Shown here: in pieces, positions 18,942-28,066 of the stretch
How positions within the stretch are numbered: position 1 is the stretch's first letter
Layout of the letters: every line of letters begins with the position of its first letter
Source of the DNA: Rheinheimera mesophila
GTDB taxonomy: Bacteria > Pseudomonadota > Gammaproteobacteria > Enterobacterales > Alteromonadaceae
Reading direction: 5' to 3'
DNA: 64,000 nucleotides
Assembly: GCF_000986865.1 (NCBI RefSeq)
Contig: NZ_LAVS01000009.1
Coordinates: 1 to 64,000, forward strand
Program-made: the position numbers and the translations under genes
Notes under the pieces: model-generated
Told to the model about the DNA's origin: nothing
Database searches by the model: none
Seen by the model: only the letters and a program-made list of their open reading frames with translations

Positions 18942-21536
18942 ATGTCACAGCACAAAAAAATGAAGCTCAGTAAAGTAGGTATGGCCACACTGTTTGCCTT
19001 ATTTGGTACACAACAGGTTTATGCGCAACAGGCTGAAGCAACAGAGCAAGACGAAGCAACAATAGAAAAAATTGAAGTTACAGGCTCACGTCTCAAAGGC
19101 GTGGATATGGAGGGTGCAAACCCGCTACAAATTTTCAGCCGCGACGACCTGACGAAAAAAGGCTATGACAGTGTCAGTGCTTTTTTAAGAGATCTGCCGC
19201 AAGCCTCCAGCGCCGGTACATTCACCGAAAATGGCGGTGTGGCTGGTAATGATGGCACGCCAGCAGGTGCAGCGGGCGTCAGCTTACGTGGTTTAGGTTC
19301 AAGTTCTACACTGGTGCTGGTTAACGGCCGCCGGGTTGCCGTGGACTCCTTCACCAATGGTTTCGACTCTTTTGTCAACGTCAATGCCATTCCGATGTCT
19401 GCATTGGAGCGGGTTGAAATTCTGACGGACGGCGCATCCTCTGTCTATGGTTCAGACGCTATCGCCGGTGTCATTAACTTTATTATGCGCAAAGACTACG
19501 AAGGTCATGAACTTAGCGCCTCCTATGGTGATGACACCGCAAGCAGCGACTTCAGCAAATACAATCTGACCTACACAGGTGGTTTTAGCACAGACAATAG
19601 TAATACCACCCTGGTCGTGGATTACTTTGACAAAAACGCTCTATTTAACACTGACCGGCCTATCGATGTTACCTTTACCTCCTCCACCCGGGTCACCATA
19701 GACGGCAGCGATTATGCAGAGCCCTGGTGTGGCACAGCCACCAGCAATGGCGGAACCCGCTGTCGTTATGACTATGTCAGCGAACGTGCTATTCAGCCAG
19801 ACAGCAAAGCTGTTGGTGCAACGCTAAACCACACCTACCGTTTAGGCGATGATCGTGAGTTTTTTGCAGAAGCGATGCTGCAACAAAACACCGGTTCAGC
19901 CTACGATTCAGCCGCAGCTTTCGACGTGCGGGTGCCGGGTAACGCTGCATTCGTACCGCAATGGGCCCGTGATATTGACGCTGAAGATGGCGAAGTGGAT
20001 CAAATCCGAATCCGTTCACGTTTTCCTGAACGCCGTATCCAGGACTATGACAGCCAAAGCTACCGGTTGTTAGCTGGGTTACGCGGCGAGTTAGGCGATT
20101 GGTCGTGGGAAACTGCAGCCACTTATGGCAAAACTGACAACGAAATTACCCATGTCTCAGGTTATATGGGCATAGACAAAGTGGCTGATGCGCTGGCGGA
20201 TGGCAGCTTTAATCCATTTAACTTAGGCCGTGATAACTCAGAGTCAGTGATTGCAGGTTTACGTGAAATCGCGCCTCGTATCGGTGAGTCTGACGTCTAC
20301 TCTGTAGACTTTAACTTCTCAGGTACTTTATTCGAAGATATCAGTGCCGTATTTGGTGGCGAATTCCGTGGTGAAGAAATCTCGGATAACCCTGCTGAAG
20401 TCGCACAAAGCGGCGGTATTTTTGCGCTGGGAGCCAGTGACGCTGCAGCAGATCGGACTCAATATGCGTTTTATAATGAGTTTAATATCCCGCTGACCGA
20501 AAAACTGGATGCCATTGCCGCTCTGCGTTATGACCACTACAGTGATTTTGGCGGCGACATCAACCCCAAATTGTCTTTACGTTACCGCCTGACTGACGAC
20601 CTGATTTTACGTAGCTCCTGGAGTACGGGTTTCCGTGCTCCTTCACTGTCACAGTTAGGGGCTGGTACTTCATTGACCGCCAACTACATCGACTGTGGCG
20701 CTGACCAACCTTTTGATGCGCTTTGTGGTGACTTTGGTGCAACTTCAGGTGAACTGGAGTTTGATCAGGAAACTCTGGGTAATAAAAATCTGGATGCCGA
20801 GAGTTCAGAGGCGATCAATATTGGCGCGTCATGGAATTTAACAGAAGAGTTGCAGTTTACTATCGACTACTGGAAGTACACGCACGAAGATATAGTGGAT
20901 GTTGATGCCAATACCACCTTGCGTGCTTGTGTCGCAGGCACGGCGCCGGTCGTTAGTGATGAAGCGGATTTAAATGGTGAGTTCGGTTGTGTCGTTGATG
21001 CCGGCAATGATTTAGTCTTCCTGCGCACGGGCTTCTTTAACGTGGGTAGCCAGGAAACGGATGGTGTTGACTTCAAACTGAACTATAAACTGACCACCAG
21101 CAGTGCTGGTGAATTCAAGTTCAATCTGGCCGGTACCCGTACTTTGTCCTACGAGCGTCAGGTGACACAGGACAGCCCGGCTGAAGATCTGTTAGGGAAA
21201 TTGAGCGGAGCTGCAGAAATTGCCCGTCCTGAATTCGTTGCCGATGCCGGTACTGAATGGCGTTTAGAGAACTGGAATGCCAGCCTGGGTGCGCATTACA
21301 TCAGCTCGCTAGGTGATGGCGACTTTAGGTTTGACAACGAAACTGTCGATTCATGGCTGACGTACAACGCCAGTCTGGGTTATGACATTACGGCAAATCA
21401 GGCAGTATTGCTCAGTGTCCGTAACCTGACAGACAAAGAGCCGCCTTATGCCTCGTCACCCACCAACGGCTATGCCAGCTCAGTGCATGACTGGTTAGGC
21501 CGCAACTGGACCTTACGTTACTCAGTAAAATTCTAA
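18942..21536 (+). CDS. TonB-dependent outer-membrane receptor
   Basis: The 864-residue protein has a signal peptide (MSQHKKMKLSKVGMATLFALF, cleaved after VYA), an N-terminal plug domain with the start motif IEKIEVTGSRLKG and VLVNGRRV, a long beta-barrel, and a terminal phenylalanine (RYSVKF). It uses TonB/ExbBD energy to import a large or scarce ligand. The ligand is not evident; the closest subfamily is the broad group of Alteromonadales/Xanthomonadales receptors for peptides or carbohydrates. GAGGAAAC gives a good ribosome-binding site for the ATG at 18942; an earlier TTG in frame has none. It is monocistronic with its own terminator and a 300-nt leader. Confidence 0.93.
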   Translation: MSQHKKMKLSKVGMATLFALFGTQQVYAQQAEATEQDEATIEKIEVTGSRLKGVDMEGANPLQIFSRDDLTKKGYDSVSAFLRDLPQASSAGTFTENGGVAGNDGTPAGAAGVSLRGLGSSSTLVLVNGRRVAVDSFTNGFDSFVNVNAIPMSALERVEILTDGASSVYGSDAIAGVINFIMRKDYEGHELSASYGDDTASSDFSKYNLTYTGGFSTDNSNTTLVVDYFDKNALFNTDRPIDVTFTSSTRVTIDGSDYAEPWCGTATSNGGTRCRYDYVSERAIQPDSKAVGATLNHTYRLGDDREFFAEAMLQQNTGSAYDSAAAFDVRVPGNAAFVPQWARDIDAEDGEVDQIRIRSRFPERRIQDYDSQSYRLLAGLRGELGDWSWETAATYGKTDNEITHVSGYMGIDKVADALADGSFNPFNLGRDNSESVIAGLREIAPRIGESDVYSVDFNFSGTLFEDISAVFGGEFRGEEISDNPAEVAQSGGIFALGASDAAADRTQYAFYNEFNIPLTEKLDAIAALRYDHYSDFGGDINPKLSLRYRLTDDLILRSSWSTGFRAPSLSQLGAGTSLTANYIDCGADQPFDALCGDFGATSGELEFDQETLGNKNLDAESSEAINIGASWNLTEELQFTIDYWKYTHEDIVDVDANTTLRACVAGTAPVVSDEADLNGEFGCVVDAGNDLVFLRTGFFNVGSQETDGVDFKLNYKLTTSSAGEFKFNLAGTRTLSYERQVTQDSPAEDLLGKLSGAAEIARPEFVADAGTEWRLENWNASLGAHYISSLGDGDFRFDNETVDSWLTYNASLGYDITANQAVLLSVRNLTDKEPPYASSPTNGYASSVHDWLGRNWTLRYSVKF

Positions 21537-21560
21537 GTTTTCTTCTACCTGGATGAAGTT

Positions 21561-21591
21561 GGGGCCTGAGCATTCTCAGAGCCCCTTTTTT
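21561..21591 (+). terminator. Terminator of the TonB receptor gene
   Basis: GGGGCCTGAG pairs with CTCAG-A-GCCCC (one bulged A) around a CATT loop, followed by six thymidines. Confidence 0.9.
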
Positions 21592-21593
21592 CA

Positions 21594-23426
21594 TTACAAC
21601 AGTTGGGCACACAACATGGCCAGCAGATAAGCCAGAGCGCCATAACCAATCACCAAACCCGTCACCAGTTTAGTGCTGCCGGTTTCAGCTTTGAGTGTGG
21701 CCACAGTCGCCACACATTGCAGTGCGACCACATAGAACAACAGGATGCCCATACCAGCACCGAAGGTTAAACCATCGGCCTGAATATTGGCGGCTAATCC
21801 TGCGATGTTCTCATCAGCACCCTCTATACCAAACAAAGTTCCCAAAGCGCCAACAAAAACCTCACGAGCCAGAAATGACATCAGAATGGCCACGCCATAA
21901 CGCCAATCCAGGCCAAGCGGAGTAAAGAGGGGTTCAATCCAATGCCCTATGATGCCAAGATAAGACTCCTGCAATCCCCCTGCGCCGGTTGGGAAATACC
22001 CCAGGACCCAAATAACCACAGACACAGTAAAAATAACAGGACCAGCCCGGTACACAAACTGTTTTGCGCTATTGAAAATACGGTGGATCAAAGGTTTCCA
22101 ATGCGGTAAACGGTAGGTTGGTAACTCCAGAATAAAAGGCATGTCGGATTTTTCATCATCACTCAGTTTCGAACGCGACAACACCAGACTGACCAACAAA
22201 GCGGTCACCATGCCAAAGAAATACAAACAGAAGAAGGCAACGCCCTGCAAGTTCACCAGCCCTCCAATGTATTTAGTGTCAGGAATAAGCACTGCAACCA
22301 ACAACGCATACACAGGCAGACGCGCGGAACAAGACATCAGCGGCACCGTCAGCATGGTGATCAGCCGTTTACGCGGCGATTCAATGGTACGAGCCGCCAT
22401 AATGGCCGGAATAGCGCAGGCATGCGCCGATAAAAACGGGATAAAACTGCGGCCTGACAAACCAAAATAACTCAACGGCTTATGGCAGATCAGTGCGGCA
22501 CGGGCCAGATATCCACTGTCTTCCAGCATACCGATGATCAGTGTCAGCACCATAATTTGTGGCACAAAGACTAAAAACGAACCCAGACCGCCAAAAATGG
22601 CGTCATTGAGAAAATCAGCCAGCATGCCAGGCCCGGTTAAATCTGTGACAAAGGTTGCGGTCAGGCCAATCAGACTCTCCACACCATCCATCAAAGGCGT
22701 GGCGAAAGTAAAAATACTTTGAAATAACAAAAACATCACCAGCAAAAAAGCGATACCACCGCTGAAGTTGCTGAGCATAAACGAATCGATGGCGTTTTGA
22801 TTTTTTAATACCACAGTCGACTGAACGCCGTATTTGGCGGCCAGCACTCGGCTTTGTGTCACCTGTTCACTGAAATCAGGAGGCGGTAACACCGCAGGCG
22901 CCAAGGTATTTACATCACCTGAACCCTGTTCTGCCAGTTGCAACACTGAGGTTTTAAACTCCGCGATGCCCTGCAAAGTTTTAGCGGAAATAGCCAAAAC
23001 CGGAGCGCCAAGCTCCTTGCCCAGTGCGTCCACATCAATCTGATGGCCAAAACGTGCCACTTCATCAATCATATTCAGCGCAAACACTAGCTGTTTGCCA
23101 TAACGCTGTGCCATTACCTGCATTTGCATACCAAATACCAGACTGCTTTGCAGTCGCGTGGCATCCAGATTACAGATGATCAGCGCAGTGTCCTGATCCA
23201 GCAAAGCCTGATTAATCTTCTCCACCGCTATCTCTTCGTCGCGGGTCAGCGAACTCATCGAATAGGCACCTGGAAAATCAATCAGTTGGTACTGCTCAAA
23301 CTTACCGGATTTCAGCTCTACAGTCACACCCGGAAAATTGGCCACTTTTTGCCGTAAGCCAGTTAACTGATTAAATAACAAACTTTTGCCGGAGTTCGGT
23401 TTACCGACCAAAATAATACGTTTCAT
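21594..23426 (-). CDS. feoB: Ferrous iron transporter FeoB
   Basis: The 610-residue inner-membrane protein has an N-terminal G domain with G1 GKPNSGKS (about 8-15), G3 DFPG, and G4 NMID, followed by a membrane core with two Gate-type repeats (LEDSGYLARAALICHKPLSYFGLSGRSFIPF around 310-340). It imports Fe2+. It is clearly shorter than E. coli FeoB (773) with a compressed region between G domain and membrane core. The ATG at 23426 is used because the GTPase P-loop then starts at the normal distance. feoA lies 69 bp upstream; no feoC is present. Confidence 0.95.
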   Translation of the reverse strand: MKRIILVGKPNSGKSLLFNQLTGLRQKVANFPGVTVELKSGKFEQYQLIDFPGAYSMSSLTRDEEIAVEKINQALLDQDTALIICNLDATRLQSSLVFGMQMQVMAQRYGKQLVFALNMIDEVARFGHQIDVDALGKELGAPVLAISAKTLQGIAEFKTSVLQLAEQGSGDVNTLAPAVLPPPDFSEQVTQSRVLAAKYGVQSTVVLKNQNAIDSFMLSNFSGGIAFLLVMFLLFQSIFTFATPLMDGVESLIGLTATFVTDLTGPGMLADFLNDAIFGGLGSFLVFVPQIMVLTLIIGMLEDSGYLARAALICHKPLSYFGLSGRSFIPFLSAHACAIPAIMAARTIESPRKRLITMLTVPLMSCSARLPVYALLVAVLIPDTKYIGGLVNLQGVAFFCLYFFGMVTALLVSLVLSRSKLSDDEKSDMPFILELPTYRLPHWKPLIHRIFNSAKQFVYRAGPVIFTVSVVIWVLGYFPTGAGGLQESYLGIIGHWIEPLFTPLGLDWRYGVAILMSFLAREVFVGALGTLFGIEGADENIAGLAANIQADGLTFGAGMGILLFYVVALQCVATVATLKAETGSTKLVTGLVIGYGALAYLLAMLCAQLL

Positions 23427-23495
23427 AACAAAACCTGTGAATAAAAGGAGCAATAAGACGAGGCAAACCAGCGGCTTATCAGTTAATGACTGCAG

Positions 23496-23729
23496 TTACA
23501 GGGGTTTCACCTGAATTTTTTTGGCAATTTGCTGTTCCAGTGAATACACACAATCGGCAATAGCCACTACCAAAGTGCCCTGGAAAGGACCACGTCTTAA
23601 ACAATGAACAGCATGATCATGCTCCAGCCCCATCTCACGTAATCTGCTATGAACAGACGGATCAAGTGCCGCATCTAAGGCAGTCACTATCACACTCTGG
23701 CCACCTGGGACATCCCATAAAGTCATCAT
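23496..23729 (-). CDS. feoA: FeoA domain protein
   Basis: The 77-residue SH3-like protein has the FeoA pattern (LWDVPGGQSVIVTALD then RLREMGLEHDHAVHCLRRGPFQGTLVVAI). FeoA is a cytoplasmic partner needed for FeoB iron uptake. It precedes feoB on the same strand. Tandem ATG codons at the start make the exact first residue uncertain by one. A Fur-box-like palindrome lies 26-40 bp upstream. Confidence 0.95.
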   Translation of the reverse strand: MMTLWDVPGGQSVIVTALDAALDPSVHSRLREMGLEHDHAVHCLRRGPFQGTLVVAIADCVYSLEQQIAKKIQVKPL

Positions 23730-23754
23730 CTCCAGCTCCCAAAAGATAGCTTAA

Positions 23755-23769
23755 TGCAAAGTATTCGCA
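23755..23769 (-). promoter_or_regulatory. Possible Fur box upstream of feoA
   Basis: The minus strand reads TGCGAATACTTTGCA, a 7-1-7 inverted repeat in which about 9 of 14 arm bases fit the Fur half-sites TGATAAT/ATTATCA. Iron repression of feoAB by Fur is established in related bacteria. The match is partial. Confidence 0.4.
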
Positions 23770-23889
23770 TTGTGACTTAAGTCAGCGCAGTTTACAACGA
23801 CAGACAAGATGGATGAGTTGTCACAAGAGACAAAGCAAGGTGTTATGACTTGCGTTCTGACGGCGACCTCCTGGCCGCCGTAGCAGCTA

Positions 23890-25227
23890 TCAGGGGCTGA
23901 GCAGCTCTGCCAACAATTGACAATCTCGTTGTTGTTGCTCTGCATACTGGATACAAGACTGCACTAGTTCATCGATAGCTGCGGGTAAATGCCTCACCAC
24001 AGCCTGTTCAAAACGGTACGAACGTCTGTCGCCCCTGCTGTGAGATAACGCCAGAGTCCGGCCACAGGCCTCGGCATATTCGGCCAGTTCGTCGCCCGGC
24101 GCTTTTTCAGCAAAACAGACATCTTCCGGATCCACATCCACATTGGCGTGGTGCAGTGAACGCAGCAGATAATGGGCTCCATTCCAGTAATGTTCGTCCA
24201 ATACCAAATCCGGGCGGCGTTGCATTAGCCTTTGGCAATCCACAGTTAAATGGGCAGCGTTTAAACGGTTAACCGGACTTAAATCCGGGAAAAAATACAA
24301 AGGTGCCGCCTCGCGTTGTTGTTTAGCTTCCACCACATGACACAAAGCCAAATCTTCCTCTGCATGCATGTCCTTTGGCCCCACCAATAAATAATAACGC
24401 TGCATATTCAGCGAACCTGTACCAGCGCCCTGGCGGCTGACAATATCCAAAATATCGTCACTGACATAAGGCCGGAAACTCAGCTCAACCTCTTGATACA
24501 ACTCGGGCGATAAACGGCAGAATTTGGCACTATCTTGCTTAAAGCGCAGCGGCCGAGCTGATAGGTCAGCACTTTTAGCTAAAGTACTTTTACGTAAAAA
24601 GTCCTCACCTTTGGCCGAGCGTTTGATGGCTTTTTTCAATACAGGTTTGAGCACATGGTTTTTCGGAAAATCATCCAGTACTGAATAGCGTAATTCAGGT
24701 TCATCCAGAATAGCCTGACATTGAGCAACATAAGCCAGTAGAAAAGCATGTACGGCCTGCGCAGCATCTTTGGCAGACACCACCTGCAGTGCATCCAGCG
24801 CCAGCTTATTGTCATTGGCATAACGCTGCTGTTGCATGCCCTGACAGTACTCGGCTGCCAATAAAATACTCACAGCAAAGCGGCTCCAATCCCAGACCGC
24901 ATGACCCATACAAGCGTCGTCAAAATCATTGGGAGCAAAAATCACCCTGTCACCGGACGAACCTTCTTCGGTAAAAAAACCAAAATTGGATAAATGACAA
25001 TCCCCTATTACAGTTGTTAGCGGGATTTGTGTGGTTAAAGACTCAGGCAATTTCAGTACAGAATGTTTAATGTCGGCGTAAAACAACCCTGAACTGCCGC
25101 GTAAAAACCGAAATGGGTTCAGCGCCATTTTCTGATGTTTGGTCAGGACAGGATCTATGCCGGGCGCTGTCCCATCTGTGCGTTTAAACTCCTGTTGTAA
25201 TTGCTGGACTCGTACCTTGTTCTGCAT
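23890..25227 (-). CDS. DUF2252 domain protein
   Basis: The 445-residue cytoplasmic protein shows the DUF2252 pattern: KMALNPFRFLRGSSGLFYAD near residue 33-52, then VIGDCHLSNFGFF (74-85) and APNDFDDACMGHAVWD (98-113). GD-x4-N followed by DFDD resembles the catalytic and metal-binding motifs of kinase-fold phosphotransferases (aminoglycoside-kinase type), so an ATP-dependent transfer to a small molecule is an inference. The function is unknown. It stands alone between feoA and ahr, with a ribosome-binding site AGAGGA before the ATG. Confidence 0.88.
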   Translation of the reverse strand: MQNKVRVQQLQQEFKRTDGTAPGIDPVLTKHQKMALNPFRFLRGSSGLFYADIKHSVLKLPESLTTQIPLTTVIGDCHLSNFGFFTEEGSSGDRVIFAPNDFDDACMGHAVWDWSRFAVSILLAAEYCQGMQQQRYANDNKLALDALQVVSAKDAAQAVHAFLLAYVAQCQAILDEPELRYSVLDDFPKNHVLKPVLKKAIKRSAKGEDFLRKSTLAKSADLSARPLRFKQDSAKFCRLSPELYQEVELSFRPYVSDDILDIVSRQGAGTGSLNMQRYYLLVGPKDMHAEEDLALCHVVEAKQQREAAPLYFFPDLSPVNRLNAAHLTVDCQRLMQRRPDLVLDEHYWNGAHYLLRSLHHANVDVDPEDVCFAEKAPGDELAEYAEACGRTLALSHSRGDRRSYRFEQAVVRHLPAAIDELVQSCIQYAEQQQRDCQLLAELLSP

Positions 25228-25363
25228 AAAATCCTCTATAAATGCTGATGTTATGGATTGATACTACGCCACTACAGTTTAAAACAGGCAGAAGTTTTGT
25301 AACAAAGCACAACAACAGCCACAGACGCTGTTATTGTGCTTGTGTTCGCCAACTCAGAATCTT

Positions 25364-26365
25364 TTATCTTTCCAACACAATGCGATAACGTGCTTTGCCG
25401 CTTTCCAGATGCGCTATGGCTTCATTGACTTGATCAAATTTAAAGGTCTCTACCACAGGCTTAATGTCGTGTTGCACAGCAAACTCCAGCATCTTTTTGA
25501 TAGTGGCCGGGCTGCCAACAGGTGAACCGGAGACGGAGCGCTGCGCCATGATCAGGCTAAACACATTCAAATCCAACGGCTCCAGGGTAGCCCCCACGAA
25601 ATGCAACCGGCCTTTGGGTTTAAGGGTCGATAAGTAGAGATTCCAGTCTAATTTCACGTTGACCGTGGTTAAAATAAAATCAAAACGTCCTGCTGCTGCG
25701 GCTATTTCGTCTGCATTTCTGGAGTTAATACAATGATGGGCACCTAACTCCTTCGCTTCAGCCGTTTTGCTGTCGCTGGACGTAAAGGCCGTGACTTCAC
25801 AGCCAAAAGCCCGTAAAAACTGCAGTGCTATATGGCCCAGCCCGCCTATACCTACCACTGCGACTTTATCTGTGGGTTTAATATCAAATTGCACCAGCGG
25901 GTTAAATACGGTAATACCACCACAAAACAAAGGTCCGGCAGTTTTCGCATCCATCCCTTCAGGCAGAGCCACCACGCTGGCCGCATTGGCCCGCACTTTC
26001 TCAGCAAAACCACCGTGGCGACCCACTATGGTGCCTTGAGCTGTGGCACATAAATTATGATCGCCACTCCCGCAACTGCTGCAGTGATGACAATAATCCG
26101 AATGCCAGCCCAGCCCGACCACCTGTCCTGGATGCAAATGACTGACGTCAGCCCCTACCGCAGCAATGCGCCCGACAACTTCATGCCCCGCCACCAGCGG
26201 ATAGGCTGACATGCCCCACTCGTTGTTGATCATGGATAAATCAGAGTGACAAATACCACAGTAATCAACATCAATTTCCACGTCCTGGCGGCCTAACGGG
26301 CCCGGATCATACTCAATCACAGTCAGAGCTGACTTAGGTTTTAACGCTGCATAGGCTTTGATCAT
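25364..26365 (-). CDS. ahr: Zinc-dependent NADPH aldehyde reductase/alcohol dehydrogenase, Ahr-like
   Basis: The 333-residue medium-chain dehydrogenase closely follows E. coli Ahr (YjgB): VDYCGICHSDLSMI with catalytic zinc C36, GHEVVG (H about 61), four structural-zinc cysteines around 90-105 (CHHCSSCGSGDHNLC), and the nucleotide-binding GIGGLGHIALQF. Ahr reduces broad-range aldehydes in the cytoplasm. AGGAG lies 9 nt before the ATG at 26365; the in-frame TTG ten codons earlier precedes that site. Single gene, divergent from rimO. Confidence 0.88.
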   Translation of the reverse strand: MIKAYAALKPKSALTVIEYDPGPLGRQDVEIDVDYCGICHSDLSMINNEWGMSAYPLVAGHEVVGRIAAVGADVSHLHPGQVVGLGWHSDYCHHCSSCGSGDHNLCATAQGTIVGRHGGFAEKVRANAASVVALPEGMDAKTAGPLFCGGITVFNPLVQFDIKPTDKVAVVGIGGLGHIALQFLRAFGCEVTAFTSSDSKTAEAKELGAHHCINSRNADEIAAAAGRFDFILTTVNVKLDWNLYLSTLKPKGRLHFVGATLEPLDLNVFSLIMAQRSVSGSPVGSPATIKKMLEFAVQHDIKPVVETFKFDQVNEAIAHLESGKARYRIVLER

Positions 26366-26564
26366 AAAAACATTCTCCTGTAGAAATTTACGCAATCTGG
26401 TACGCCAACAGTATTAGCCAGGATCAACAAAGTTACAGTGCTGTTTACCGCATGAGTCTGGCTGTTTCGCCCGTTTTCAGCGGGTATTCGCTGACAGAAT
26501 AAGATAAGCCCCTTTATTGATCGTTTTTTATACAGCAAGGACTGTATCTTCCTATCGATTCAGG

Positions 26565-26570
26565 TATAAT
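26565..26570 (+). promoter_or_regulatory. -10 element of the rimO promoter
   Basis: A perfect TATAAT followed by a GC-rich discriminator CCGCGC lies 43 bp before the rimO ATG. The -35 is weak (CTGTAT at 17-nt spacing). Confidence 0.55.
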
Positions 26571-26612
26571 CCGCGCACTTTTTTTCCGGCCCTCTTACTT
26601 TGCAGGATTTAC

Positions 26613-28013
26613 ATGACAGTCGAAACCTTTGACCCATCACAAACCACCACACTGGAAACCCCAGTGAAAAGTCTGACCGCACAGGCACAAGCCAATGGCA
26701 CAGGCGCAAAAATCGGGTTTGTAAGCTTAGGTTGCCCAAAAAACCTGGTGGACTCAGAGCGCATTCTGACTCAGTTAAAAACTGAAGGTTATCAAATAGT
26801 TCCAAGCTATGATGATGCGGAGCTGGTGATAGTTAACACTTGTGGTTTTATCGACAGCGCAGTGCAGGAATCTTTAGACACCATAGGCGAAGCTTTGGCA
26901 GAAAACGGCAAAGTGATAGTGACCGGCTGTTTAGGTGCGCGTGAAGATGAAATCCGTGAAGTACATCCAAATGTATTGGGGATCACTGGCCCACATGCGT
27001 ATGAAAACGTATTAAAGCAGGTGCATGATTTTGTGCCTAAGCCAAAATACGATCCATTTATTCAACTGGTGCCGGACCACGGCATTAAGTTAACACCAAA
27101 GCATTACGCCTACTTAAAAATTTCTGAAGGCTGCAACCACCGTTGTACCTTCTGCATTATTCCGTCTATGCGGGGTGACTTAGTCAGCCGCCCTATTGGC
27201 GAAGTGCTGGACGAAGCAGCCCGTTTGCAAAAAGCCGGTGTCAAAGAGCTGCTGATTATCTCTCAGGACACCAGTGCTTATGGCGTGGATGTAAAACACC
27301 GCACTGGTTTCTGGAATGGCCAGCCGGTCAAAACTTCAATGCAGTCGTTGTGTGAAGCCTTGTCTGATTTAGGTATTTGGGTGCGTTTACATTATGTCTA
27401 TCCATACCCGCATGTGGATGATGTCATTCCACTGATGGCGCAAGGGAAATTATTGCCTTATCTGGATATTCCATTCCAGCATGCCAGCCCACGTATTTTA
27501 AAACTGATGAAACGCCCTGGTCAGTCTGACCGTGTATTGGAGCGCATCAAAAAATGGCGTGAAATCTGCCCTGAACTGACGATTCGTTCGACCTTTATCG
27601 TAGGTTTCCCTGGTGAGACGGAAGAAGAGTTTCAGGAATTACTCAACTGGTTAGAAGAAGCACAGCTTGACCGCGTTGGCTGCTTTAAATACAGCCCGGT
27701 CGAAGGTGCTAAAGCCAACGACTTGCCGGATCAAATTGCCGAAGAAGTCAAAGAAGAGCGTTATCACCGCTTTATGGAAACTCAGCAGCGTATCAGCGCC
27801 GCTCGTTTACAAAGCAAAATTGGCCGTACTATTAAAGTGTTAATTGATGAAGTGGACGACGAAGGCGCAATTGGCCGCAGCTTCGCAGATGCGCCTGAAA
27901 TTGACGGTGCTGTGTACTTAAATGGTGAAACCTCGTTAAAGCCAGGCGATCTGGTGGATGTAGTGGTCGAAGAAGCCGACGAATATGACTTGTGGGGCAG
28001 CCTGGCTGAATAA
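26613..28013 (+). CDS. rimO: Ribosomal protein S12 methylthiotransferase RimO
   Basis: The 466-residue protein has the N-terminal methylthiotransferase domain with its three cluster cysteines (in SLGCPKN, VNTCGF and VTGCLG), the radical-SAM motif CNHRCTFC (C174, C178, C181), and a C-terminal TRAM domain (about 390-460). It adds a methylthio group to aspartate 89 (E. coli numbering) of ribosomal protein S12. AGGA precedes the ATG at 26613. The longer open frame upstream covers the promoter. A hairpin terminator follows. Confidence 0.97.
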   Translation: MTVETFDPSQTTTLETPVKSLTAQAQANGTGAKIGFVSLGCPKNLVDSERILTQLKTEGYQIVPSYDDAELVIVNTCGFIDSAVQESLDTIGEALAENGKVIVTGCLGAREDEIREVHPNVLGITGPHAYENVLKQVHDFVPKPKYDPFIQLVPDHGIKLTPKHYAYLKISEGCNHRCTFCIIPSMRGDLVSRPIGEVLDEAARLQKAGVKELLIISQDTSAYGVDVKHRTGFWNGQPVKTSMQSLCEALSDLGIWVRLHYVYPYPHVDDVIPLMAQGKLLPYLDIPFQHASPRILKLMKRPGQSDRVLERIKKWREICPELTIRSTFIVGFPGETEEEFQELLNWLEEAQLDRVGCFKYSPVEGAKANDLPDQIAEEVKEERYHRFMETQQRISAARLQSKIGRTIKVLIDEVDDEGAIGRSFADAPEIDGAVYLNGETSLKPGDLVDVVVEEADEYDLWGSLAE

Positions 28014-28040
28014 ACAGGCTCTATGCGTGTTCGATAGATA

Positions 28041-28066
28041 AAAAACGACCAAATGGTCGTTTTTTT
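28041..28066. terminator. Bidirectional terminator between rimO and the diguanylate cyclase
   Basis: AAAAACGACC / GGTCGTTTTTT with an AAAT loop gives a stem with A and T runs on both sides, suited to both convergent genes. It touches the cyclase stop codon. Confidence 0.9.
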
